Positions 1 through 5,544 of a DNA stretch of 15,913 bases are shown piece after piece (position 1 is the first letter of the stretch; the number at the start of each line of letters is the position of its first letter). The translations under genes were made by a program, and so were the position numbers. The DNA is from Clostridiales bacterium (GTDB lineage Bacteria; Bacillota; Clostridia; Lutisporales; Lutisporaceae). The stretch is taken from contig DUSG01000211.1 in NCBI GenBank assembly GCA_012842725.1, positions 1 through 15,913 on the forward strand. Direction: 5' to 3'. The notes beneath the pieces were generated by a model that did no database searches, had not been told where the DNA came from, and saw only the letters and a list, made by a program, of their open reading frames with translations.

Positions 1-50
1 AATATTTTTGTTGAATTTATAATTAATATGTTAGCATTTTATTCATAAAA

Positions 51-82
51 CAAAAACACTGCAATCAATTGCAGTGTTTTTT
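51..82 (-). terminator. Intrinsic terminator of the tRNA cluster
   Basis: A perfect inverted repeat (aacactgcaat / attgcagtgtt, 2-nt centre) is flanked by A-run and T-run, so it reads as an intrinsic terminator in either direction. On the minus strand it follows the tRNA-Thr CCA end by 3 nt and ends in a T-tract, which makes it the natural 3' end of the tRNA transcript. Bases 1-50 beyond it are AT-rich; I see no gene or convincing promoter there. Confidence 0.85.
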
Positions 83-85
83 AAA

Positions 86-161
86 TGGAGCTGGTGAACG
101 GAATCGAACCGCCAACCTGCTGATTACAAGTCAGCTGCTCTGCCTATTGAGCTACACCAGC
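86..161 (-). tRNA. tRNA-Thr (anticodon TGT)
   Basis: A 76-nt cloverleaf includes an encoded CCA. The acceptor pairs GCTGGTG with CACCAGC, the anticodon stem is GCTGA/TCAGC around loop CTTGTAA, and the T-loop is TTCGATT. Anticodon TGT is at 126-128. It is the last tRNA in the transcript, 6 nt after tRNA-Glu and just before the terminator. Confidence 0.97.
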
Positions 162-167
162 CTATTT

Positions 168-242
168 TGGTGACCCATGGGGGACTCGAACCCCCGTTGC
201 CGCCGTGAGAGGGCGGCGTCTTAACCGCTTGACCAATGGGCC
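168..242 (-). tRNA. tRNA-Glu (anticodon CTC)
   Basis: A 75-nt cloverleaf has encoded CCA, acceptor GGCCCAT/ATGGGTC with a G-U pair, and T-loop TTCGAGT. The anticodon stem CCGCC/GGCGG encloses loop CTCTCAC, so the anticodon is CTC (207-209) and it reads GAG. The body matches the usual bacterial tRNA-Glu type. A dedicated CTC isoacceptor is not universal in low-GC Gram-positives, where TTC often reads both Glu codons. Confidence 0.96.
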
Positions 243-263
243 TTATAAACTATCAAAAATAAA

Positions 264-340
264 TGGTAGCGGCGATCGGATTTGAACCAATGACCGTTCG
301 GGTATGAACCGAATGCTCTAGCCAACTGAGCTACGCCGCC
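264..340 (-). tRNA. tRNA-Met, elongator type (anticodon CAT)
   Basis: A 77-nt cloverleaf has encoded CCA. It begins GGCGGCG, pairing with CGCCGCT (position 1-72 is G-U), and has anticodon stem TTCGG/CCGAA around loop TTCATAC. The paired 1-72 position and D-arm match elongator tRNA-Met rather than the initiator. A tRNA-Ile2 with modified CAT is the only alternative, and the close resemblance to the B. subtilis elongator makes that unlikely. Confidence 0.93.
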
Positions 341-358
341 ATGTATATAAAATATATT

Positions 359-435
<77 letters not shown>

Positions 436-445
436 ATGATTAATT

Positions 446-536
446 TGGTGCCGGAGACCGGAATCGAACCGGTACGGTCTTTTTAGAGACCCCAGGATTT
501 TAAGTCCTGTGCGTCTGCCAGTTCCGCCACTCCGGC
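446..536 (-). tRNA. tRNA-Leu (anticodon TAA)
   Basis: A 91-nt class II tRNA has encoded CCA, acceptor GCCGGAG/CTCCGGC, anticodon stem CAGGA/TCCTG around CTTAAAA (anticodon TAA), and a long variable arm with stem GGTCT/AGACC. It is the first gene of the tRNA transcript. Confidence 0.97.
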
Positions 537-538
537 TT

Positions 539-562
539 GCTGCTTTCTAATTATCTAGCAGC
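539..562 (-). other. Hairpin in the 5' leader of the tRNA transcript
   Basis: GCTGCT (562-557) pairs with AGCAGC (544-539) around a 12-nt loop, ending 2 nt before the mature 5' end of tRNA-Leu. With a start site inferred near 565, it would occupy essentially the whole leader. Its role is unknown; an effect on RNase P access or 5'-end stability is only a guess. Confidence 0.45.
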
Positions 563-572
563 GACAAATATA

Positions 573-601
573 ATTATATATCTTTTATGCACAATCGTCA
601 A
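573..601 (-). promoter_or_regulatory. Sigma-A promoter of the tRNA cluster
   Basis: On the minus strand, TTGACG (601-596) is followed by a 17-nt spacer and TATAAT (578-573). That is 5 of 6 and 6 of 6 matches to the vegetative consensus. The start site would fall about 30 nt before tRNA-Leu. This is the strongest promoter in the window and sits 23 nt past the ppx stop codon, so the tRNAs have their own transcription unit. Confidence 0.85.
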
Positions 602-624
602 TAACAATTTTATGAAAACTAAAC

Positions 625-1542
625 CTAAAAAATATCTCCATATTTTATTATTATTCCCTCTAAATTATCGCTTTCACTTATAACGATCTGCTCTGTATTT
701 AATTTATCCATAATATATTTTATAATAAAAATACCAGCCGGTATAATATCCGCTCTTTCTTTCTGCAAACCTGTGATGTTGTATCTCTCTCTAATCGTCA
801 TAGTTTTCAGAGTGTCAAAGATTTTATTCAAAAAACACTTATCCAGTATAGTATTATGTACTTTTTCCCAATCATATACCTTTAATTCGTGATAAATAGA
901 GGCTGCTGTTGTAGCTGTCCCTCCTATTGCTATCACCCTATCGATTTTTCTATCTTTAAGATGCATGATGGCATCATGAAAAAGTACATCTAAACTTTCT
1001 TTCAGTGCATCAATATCCTTCTGTGGTATAGGATTGGATGTAATATATTTCTCTGTCATTCTTACCGCTCCTGCATTTACACTGGTTGAATATAATATTT
1101 TGTCATTGCAACCTAGTACAAGTTCTGTACTTCCTCCTCCAACATCGATAACTAACAGATTTTCATCATCATATCCATAAGAAGCTCCTAAAATTCCAAT
1201 TGCTGCTTCTTCTTCTCCATTCAACACTTTAATATCAATTCCGACTTCACTTTTCACTTTTTCAAGAAAATATTCCTTATTTAAAGCGTCTCTTATTGCA
1301 CTGGTTGCAAAAACTATTATTTTCTCCGCCCCAAAGTTTTCAGCTTTTTTTTTAAAATATTTTATAGCCTCAATATTTTTTTCTATGGCTTTATCATTCA
1401 AAAGCCCTGTATTATCAACATTTTTCCCTATTCTGGTAGTAATTACTTCCTTTGATTTCCATACAAATTTGTTATCACAAACTTTGCAGAGCATCAATCT
1501 AATAGAATTGGTGCCTAAATCTACTGCAGCTATTTTTTTCAT
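625..1542 (-). CDS. Ppx/GppA family exopolyphosphatase / guanosine pentaphosphate phosphohydrolase
   Basis: This 305-residue cytosolic protein belongs to the Ppx/GppA phosphatases of the ASKHA (actin-like ATPase) fold. These hydrolyse terminal phosphates of inorganic polyphosphate or convert pppGpp to ppGpp; sequence alone does not settle which. Visible motifs are the N-terminal phosphate loop DLGTNSIRLM (8-17), the acidic catalytic segment NGEEEA around 108-113, the second phosphate loop DVGGGSTELV (133-142), and AIGGTATT (205-212). The length fits the short, catalytic-core-only form without the C-terminal HD-like domain of E. coli Ppx. The ATG at 1542 has an AGGGG Shine-Dalgarno about 8 nt upstream. 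It lies after yabR behind a terminator, and no clear promoter of its own was found. No terminator is visible before the tRNA promoter, so read-through into the tRNAs is possible. Confidence 0.92.
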   Translation of the reverse strand: MKKIAAVDLGTNSIRLMLCKVCDNKFVWKSKEVITTRIGKNVDNTGLLNDKAIEKNIEAIKYFKKKAENFGAEKIIVFATSAIRDALNKEYFLEKVKSEVGIDIKVLNGEEEAAIGILGASYGYDDENLLVIDVGGGSTELVLGCNDKILYSTSVNAGAVRMTEKYITSNPIPQKDIDALKESLDVLFHDAIMHLKDRKIDRVIAIGGTATTAASIYHELKVYDWEKVHNTILDKCFLNKIFDTLKTMTIRERYNITGLQKERADIIPAGIFIIKYIMDKLNTEQIVISESDNLEGIIIKYGDIF

Positions 1543-1581
1543 ATTAATCCCCTTTATCTTTATTATTAGTTAAAAATATCA

Positions 1582-1617
1582 ATCAAAAACAATACTGTCA
1601 GCTGTAACTGACAGTAT
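1582..1617 (-). terminator. Intrinsic terminator after yabR
   Basis: A 10-bp perfect stem (atactgtcag 1592-1601 with ctgacagtat 1608-1617) has a 6-nt loop and is followed on the minus strand by TGTTTTTG. It closes the rqcP-yabP-yabQ-divIC-yabR block ahead of ppx. Confidence 0.85.
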
Positions 1618-1632
1618 ATTATACCAATTTAA

Positions 1633-2058
1633 TTATCTATGTGCAAAATCATGCTTACGGCTGTATCCGCCACTTCTCTTTGCATCTCGGTTTTTCATGA
1701 ATTCCTGAAGCTTTTCTTCACTTTCTTTCAGAAATCTGGAAAGTCTGTCTTCAAAACTCCCACTTTGCTCTTTTCTAAACTCCTGCTGCCAGTCTATCTC
1801 TATTGGCTTAGTAGACTTCTTAAGCTCTTGTGCCTGTTTAATAGATAAGTTTATTCTACCGTCCTTATCTATATTCAATATCTTTACTTTAACTGTTTGC
1901 TTTTCCTTTAAATAGCTGTTGATATCCTTAATATAAGCGTCAGCGATTTCTGATATATGAACCAAACCGGTTTTGCCATCCGCTAACTGAACAAAAGCTC
2001 CGAATTTGGTTATGTTGGCAACTATACCGTCAACTATCTTACCTTCCTCAATAGGCAT
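1633..2058 (-). CDS. yabR: S1 RNA-binding domain protein (YabR family)
   Basis: A 141-residue soluble protein consists of one S1 (OB-fold) RNA-binding domain at residues 5-75, with the characteristic GIVANITKFGAFVQL and GLVHISEI segments and INLSIKQA at the domain end. A charged, largely unstructured tail follows and ends in a basic Arg/Lys/His-rich stretch. YabR-type proteins are general-stress/polynucleotide-phosphorylase-like S1 proteins thought to act on RNA or ribosomes; the exact role is not established. Position next to divIC is the conserved Firmicutes arrangement. The ATG at 2058 is the only start in reach, but its AGGAGG lies 12 nt upstream, longer than usual, which may lower initiation. 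The gene follows divIC after 81 nt that hold a weak hairpin and no convincing promoter. Confidence 0.9.
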   Translation of the reverse strand: MPIEEGKIVDGIVANITKFGAFVQLADGKTGLVHISEIADAYIKDINSYLKEKQTVKVKILNIDKDGRINLSIKQAQELKKSTKPIEIDWQQEFRKEQSGSFEDRLSRFLKESEEKLQEFMKNRDAKRSGGYSRKHDFAHR

Positions 2059-2139
2059 ATTGAAAAAATTCCTCCTTTAATTTGCAATGGGCATAATTAT
2101 GTGAATCATGGTACAAATATATTGCTTACTATACTATGA

Positions 2140-2463
2140 TTAATTACCCCCTTCTTGCAAATTAGCATCAGACAAGGATTGATCAACATATACAATTTCA
2201 TCCGCTTTCACTAACCCAAGCTGCTCACGGGCCATTTTTTCAATATACTCTTGGGAAGATACATCCTCAAGCATGTCCTGGAGCTTTTGATTCTCTTGTT
2301 GGGCTTCTTCAATCTTATTAGCTAATTGCTGCTGAGATTTCTTTAATCTGTATATGGTGATCTGCTGGCTTCCAATAGTAAAGATAGCATAAAGTATAAA
2401 AATAAATACAAAAAAATTAGTCCATATTATTCTCTTTCTTTTTTTCATAGATATCTCCCCCAT
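2140..2463 (-). CDS. divIC: Septum formation initiator, DivIC/FtsB family
   Basis: This small bitopic membrane protein of the divisome has a short basic N-terminus (KKRKR), one transmembrane segment at about 13-31, then an extracytoplasmic coiled coil (about 35-70, rich in Gln/Glu/Leu) and a short C-terminal region with REQLGLV. DivIC partners with FtsL and DivIB to link the Z ring to septal wall synthesis. Family and position (after yabQ, before yabR) both support divIC. Two starts compete: ATG at 2463 with GAGG 8 nt upstream overlapping the yabQ stop, or ATG at 2448 (MKKRKRII) with GGGGGAG about 6 nt upstream. The second gives the more typical N-terminus and 102 residues. The gene is spaced for translational coupling to yabQ. 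Confidence 0.9.
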   Translation of the reverse strand: MGEISMKKRKRIIWTNFFVFIFILYAIFTIGSQQITIYRLKKSQQQLANKIEEAQQENQKLQDMLEDVSSQEYIEKMAREQLGLVKADEIVYVDQSLSDANLQEGGN

Positions 2464-2473
2464 AATAGAAGCC

Positions 2474-2998
2474 TCATAAATCCTTCGTATGCTCTTTTCT
2501 TTTAATTATCAGTTTATAATATTTTCTTGAATCTCTCAATAGTTTTTTCGGCAAAAGTGCTTTTTTCTTTATCTTTGATATTTTTATATTTATCCATTTT
2601 TTAATTATACCAAAAGGTCTAACAATAAAAAACCACAAAAATCTTATTGGAATAACAACAAGCCTGCTGCCCCTTTTTGCTGCTGCACTCAGGCTTTGAA
2701 ACAGATAGGAGAAAAAAGCCACTGCAATTCTACTTATTATTTTTTCATATATAAAAAAACCAACTATAAAACCAATGAATACATATATTCTTAAATCTCC
2801 GTAGTTGCTGGAAAATATGGCCCAGACAGCAATAAGAAGGGTTGTCAGCAAAAACACTATATCCCAAAGGGAAGTTATCAGTCCTTTCGACTTTTTGACA
2901 CCTTTAACAGCTCTGTAAATATCATAAACCAAGCCAATGATTATTCCACCATAAACTGTGATTGAAAAAACAAAAATTTGAAATTGCAGCGTCTCCAT
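2474..2998 (-). CDS. yabQ: Spore cortex biosynthesis protein YabQ
   Basis: YabQ is a sporulation-specific mother-cell membrane protein needed for cortex peptidoglycan assembly in B. subtilis. The 174-residue product has the family hallmark near the N-terminus (LQFQIFVF followed by GLVYDIYRAVKG), hydrophobic segments near 6-26, 42-63, 70-88 and 114-131, and a strongly basic Lys-rich tail. I place the start at the ATG at 2998 because GGTGGGGG lies just upstream and the family begins close to the LQF motif. The upstream in-frame ATG at 3025, which would give 183 residues, has no good Shine-Dalgarno and lies 3 nt after the yabP stop. Cotranscription with yabP and divIC is likely. Confidence 0.9.
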   Translation of the reverse strand: METLQFQIFVFSITVYGGIIIGLVYDIYRAVKGVKKSKGLITSLWDIVFLLTTLLIAVWAIFSSNYGDLRIYVFIGFIVGFFIYEKIISRIAVAFFSYLFQSLSAAAKRGSRLVVIPIRFLWFFIVRPFGIIKKWINIKISKIKKKALLPKKLLRDSRKYYKLIIKRKEHTKDL

Positions 2999-3028
2999 AG
3001 AAAACCCCCACCAGTACACGGTCATGGA

Positions 3029-3316
3029 TCATTTGAAAAGACTCTTGAAAAACCCTTTTTCACTTTTATTGACAGCCTTTGATTCATAAACCATAGAATG
3101 TATCAACCCTTTAATCATCACATCTCCGTTTTCTACATCCAGATTGCTGATGCTCAATTCTTCTCCCTTTATTACCAATTCTCCCATCTGTGTTCCTACA
3201 ATGACAGTTGTATCATTGAAACTGTCTACATCTGTAATCCCTGTTATGTATAGCTTTTCTCTTCCTTCAAGGTTTATACTGTGAGGTTTTGTTTTCGCTG
3301 CTTTTATATCATCCAT
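3029..3316 (-). CDS. yabP: Sporulation protein YabP (YabP/YqfC family)
   Basis: A 95-residue protein of the YabP/YqfC family, whose members are made in the mother cell during sporulation; B. subtilis yabP is sigma-E controlled. It has the beta-rich family core: HSINLEGREKLYITGI at about 12-27, then DVDSFNDTTVIVGTQMGELVIKG and a C-terminal IKGLIHSMVYE segment. No membrane span or signal peptide is visible. The ATG at 3316 has GGGAGG 9 nt upstream. The gene is followed almost directly by yabQ. A sigma-E-like promoter and an 11-bp hairpin lie in the 70 nt upstream (see separate entries). The biochemical function is unknown. Confidence 0.92.
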   Translation of the reverse strand: MDDIKAAKTKPHSINLEGREKLYITGITDVDSFNDTTVIVGTQMGELVIKGEELSISNLDVENGDVMIKGLIHSMVYESKAVNKSEKGFFKSLFK

Positions 3317-3333
3317 ATTACATAGCCTCCCAC

Positions 3334-3365
3334 TGCATATAAATTGCCTTATTCATTTATATGCA
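3334..3365 (-). other. 11-bp hairpin just upstream of the yabP ribosome binding site
   Basis: TGCATATAAAT (3365-3355) pairs perfectly with ATTTATATGCA (3344-3334) around a 10-nt loop. Only 2 nt separate the 3' arm from the yabP GGGAGG. No T-tract follows on the minus strand, so it is not a terminator of the gene-bearing strand. A possible sigma-E -10 element lies inside the 5' arm. Confidence 0.6.
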
Positions 3366-3383
3366 TTTTTGGCTGTAATATGA
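3356..3383 (-). promoter_or_regulatory. Candidate sigma-E promoter for yabP-yabQ
   Basis: TCATATT (3383-3377) fits the sigma-E -35 consensus KMATATT. CATATAAA (3363-3356) matches 6 of 8 positions of CATACAMT. The 13-nt spacer is about one base shorter than typical. Support comes from knowledge that yabP is sigma-E dependent in B. subtilis. It begins 4 nt upstream of the rqcP stop codon end and continues into the intergenic gap. Confidence 0.45.
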
Positions 3384-3386
3384 TTG

Positions 3387-3632
3387 TTAATGCTCAATTA
3401 TCCTGTACATTTCTTTTGATTCTTCTTTGCCGGCCTTTTCATTTATATTCAATACTTCTACTTTTATTATTCTGTCTCCATAGGCAATTTCAATAATATC
3501 GCCTATTTTTACTTCAGCTCCTGGTTTGGATATTTTACCGTTCAAATATATTTTCTGCCCTTCACATGCTTCTTTTGCAACGGTTCTTCTTTTTATAAGT
3601 CTTGATACTTTGAGAAATTTATCTAATCTCAT
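3387..3632 (-). CDS. rqcP: S4-domain ribosome quality control protein RqcP (YabO)
   Basis: The 81-residue protein is almost entirely one S4 RNA-binding domain: MRLDKFLKVSRLIKRRTVAKEA at the start and IYLNGKISKPGAEVKIGD (28-45). It matches YabO/RqcP, which binds stalled 50S subunits with RqcH and peptidyl-tRNA and supports C-terminal alanine tailing of nascent chains. The length and the conserved hup/mazG-side position separate it from the paralogous Hsp15 and from larger S4 proteins. The ATG at 3632 has GGGAGGGG about 6 nt upstream. That Shine-Dalgarno lies directly after the T-tract of the hup terminator, so rqcP has no room for a promoter in the gap and may depend on read-through or a promoter inside hup. 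Confidence 0.9.
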   Translation of the reverse strand: MRLDKFLKVSRLIKRRTVAKEACEGQKIYLNGKISKPGAEVKIGDIIEIAYGDRIIKVEVLNINEKAGKEESKEMYRIIEH

Positions 3633-3647
3633 ATTTCCCCTCCCTAG

Positions 3648-3677
3648 AAAAAAATCAGGTCGAAGACCTGATTTTTT
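3648..3677 (-). terminator. Intrinsic terminator after hup
   Basis: A perfect stem (aaaatcaggtc 3651-3661, loop gaa, gacctgatttt 3665-3675) is followed on the minus strand by a run of T. It lies between hup and rqcP, with its T-run only a few bases before the rqcP Shine-Dalgarno. Confidence 0.88.
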
Positions 3678-3696
3678 GTTCTGCTATGTACCTTTT

Positions 3697-3972
3697 TTAT
3701 TTGTTAACTGCGTCTTTAAGATCTTTTCCAGCTTTGAACAACGGTGCTTTAGAAGCTGGTATCTTTATTTCTTCTTTTGTTCTTGGATTTCTGCCTACTC
3801 TTGCAGCTCTCTGTTTAACCTCAAAAGTACCAAAACCAACTAACTGTACTTTTTCGCCTTTTGCAAGAGTCTCTTGTACAGTATCCATGAATGCCTTGAG
3901 AGCTTTCTCAGTATCTTTCTTAGTCAGTTGACATTTTTCAGCCATGCTAGCAATCAATTCAGCTTTATTCAT
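3697..3972 (-). CDS. hup: HU family nucleoid DNA-binding protein
   Basis: This 91-residue bacterial histone-like protein is full length for the family. The N-terminal helical dimerisation half (MNKAELIASMAEKCQLTKKD) is followed by the signature GFGTFEVKQRAARVGRNPRT at about 47-66, containing the DNA-minor-groove beta arm with its conserved Arg-Asn-Pro. A C-terminal helix ends in Lys residues. HU binds and bends DNA non-specifically and compacts the nucleoid. The ATG at 3972 has GGAGGG 8 nt upstream. It follows mazG by 81 nt with no terminator visible between them, and is closed by its own strong terminator. A TTGCCA sequence upstream could be part of a promoter, but no good -10 accompanies it. 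Confidence 0.96.
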   Translation of the reverse strand: MNKAELIASMAEKCQLTKKDTEKALKAFMDTVQETLAKGEKVQLVGFGTFEVKQRAARVGRNPRTKEEIKIPASKAPLFKAGKDLKDAVNK

Positions 3973-4053
3973 TAAATAATCCCTCCTATAATATAATCAT
4001 CAGTACACTATGCATTATTCTCTATTTTTGGCAAAATTCCTTCTTTTTTATCA

Positions 4054-5529
4054 TTAGTTTTCATCATTTTTATTAAAATTATGTGTCTTAGCCCTATTCC
4101 ATAATGAATCCATCTCTTCCAGAGTCATGTTTTCCAACTCATTACCATCTTTTAGGGCCATTTCTTCTATATAATTGAATCTGTCAATAAACTTTTCTAT
4201 GGTTTTCGATAAAGCAAGCTCTGGCTGTACATTTAAAAATCTTGCAACATTCACAACAGCAAAAATCAAATCTCCAATCTCTTCTTCTATTTTTCCATTA
4301 TTTGAAGTTTTATATACCTCTTTCAATTCCAAAAATTCCTCTTCAACCTTGGCCATTGCTCCCTCTACATCCGGCCAATCAAATCCTACCAAAGCTGCTT
4401 TCTCCTGAACCTTATAACTCCTTATAAGAGCCGACATTGCCTTTGGAATGGCTCTTAAAATCTCAGTATGGGTTTCCATTTTCTTTTCATCTTTTTTCGA
4501 AGCTTCCCAGCTTTTCAATGCTCCGCTTTCATCATCGGCTTTTATATCTCCAAACACATGCGGATGTCTTGAAACTAACTTATGAACTAAAAAAGTTATA
4601 ACATCATTTATATTAAAATAACCTGATTCTTTTCCTATCTGACAATGAAATACCACTTGTAGAAGCAAATCCCCCAGTTCTTCAATCATCTCATCTATAT
4701 CGCCATTTTCGATAGCATCTATAACCTCATAACACTCTTCGAGAAGATAAGGTTTCAAGGTTTCATGAGTTTGCTTTTTATCCCATGGACAACCTTTCTC
4801 TCCTCTCAAAGTCTCCATCAACTCTACCAAATCATCCATGGTTTTAAACTTTTTATTTTCGGCTGGAGGAATATAGATACTGGTTAAATAATCAACCCAC
4901 TCAATAGTATCTAATTGATATAGGGGAATCCATTCCATTTTTTCCTGATTTTCGACGCCTGCTGCTCTTATTATACATATTTTTTGGTCGTCATTATAAT
5001 AGTCCATAAGTATCAATTTTACTTCAGAAGCAATAAATCTGTTATAGACTTGTGTGATTATATTGCCGCAATCAGGATCCGGTCTTTGTCTATCCATACT
5101 TAATGCATCAATTATTTTCAATCCTGAAGAAATATCTATCTTCAATGATGCAGTAATTGCATCTATAAAGCTCATAGCTCCTTCTATTTTTACTTCAATG
5201 TTTTCATTAGCTTTGCTCAGTATAAGTTCTACGCTTTTCTCCGCAGCCAAGGGATGTCCAGGAACTGCATAAACCACATTTTTCCCTTCAAGAGCTTTAT
5301 CTATAATTCTTTGGCTTATTTTCTCATAAACTTCTTCGAAGGATTCTGCCGAATCATATATGTCATCACAGGATTCAAATCTGATTCCCATATCCTGCAA
5401 TTTTTCTACAACCGGATGTTTTACTGTTCTTAATATGAGATTTTCAGCATTTTTTAGAATATCCTCAACCTTGGTGGTAAGACTTTGATAATCACCCGGT
5501 CCTAAACCTACTATTATAATTTTTCCCAT
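4054..5529 (-). CDS. mazG: Bifunctional tetrapyrrole-methylase-like / nucleoside triphosphate pyrophosphohydrolase MazG (YabN)
   Basis: A two-part fusion typical of Firmicutes YabN, 491 residues long. The N-terminal half (about 1-220) is a class III SAM-dependent methyltransferase fold with GLGPGD (8-13) and VPGHPL (89-94); its substrate is unknown. The C-terminal half holds tandem MazG domains that hydrolyse (d)NTPs to monophosphate and pyrophosphate. The first has RGEKGCPWDKKQTHETLKPY then EECYE (264-268) and EELGD (283-287). The second has EEEFLELKE (about 396-404) and EEIGD (416-420). These are the metal-binding ExxE...ExxD patterns. I use the ATG at 5529: AAGGAAG is 6 nt upstream, whereas the ATG at 5535 lies too close to it. 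It follows the flippase gene by 15 nt, so the two are almost certainly cotranscribed. Confidence 0.94.
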   Translation of the reverse strand: MGKIIIVGLGPGDYQSLTTKVEDILKNAENLILRTVKHPVVEKLQDMGIRFESCDDIYDSAESFEEVYEKISQRIIDKALEGKNVVYAVPGHPLAAEKSVELILSKANENIEVKIEGAMSFIDAITASLKIDISSGLKIIDALSMDRQRPDPDCGNIITQVYNRFIASEVKLILMDYYNDDQKICIIRAAGVENQEKMEWIPLYQLDTIEWVDYLTSIYIPPAENKKFKTMDDLVELMETLRGEKGCPWDKKQTHETLKPYLLEECYEVIDAIENGDIDEMIEELGDLLLQVVFHCQIGKESGYFNINDVITFLVHKLVSRHPHVFGDIKADDESGALKSWEASKKDEKKMETHTEILRAIPKAMSALIRSYKVQEKAALVGFDWPDVEGAMAKVEEEFLELKEVYKTSNNGKIEEEIGDLIFAVVNVARFLNVQPELALSKTIEKFIDRFNYIEEMALKDGNELENMTLEEMDSLWNRAKTHNFNKNDEN

Positions 5530-5544
5530 GTACATCTTCCTTTC

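Noticed and set aside
1543..1581. Possible promoter for ppx in the gap after the yabR terminator.
   Set aside because: TTGATT and TTGTTT are present, but no -10 better than 3 of 6 sits at a proper spacing.
2104..2141. 10-bp hairpin with one G-U pair overlapping the divIC stop codon, considered as a terminator.
   Set aside because: The stem is AT-rich, the loop is long (about 18 nt) and no T-tract follows on the minus strand. yabR, next in line, has no clear promoter, so a stop here is unlikely.
3526..3931. Plus-strand open frames spanning rqcP and hup.
   Set aside because: They overlap two short but unmistakable genes and a terminator, and the translations are low-complexity Phe/Ser/Leu-rich without family features.
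3973..4053. Possible sigma-A promoter for hup (TTGCCA about 17-18 nt before ATAGTGT).
   Set aside because: The -10 matches only about half the consensus and the alternative TATATT lies too close to the ribosome binding site. The gap may simply be read through from mazG.
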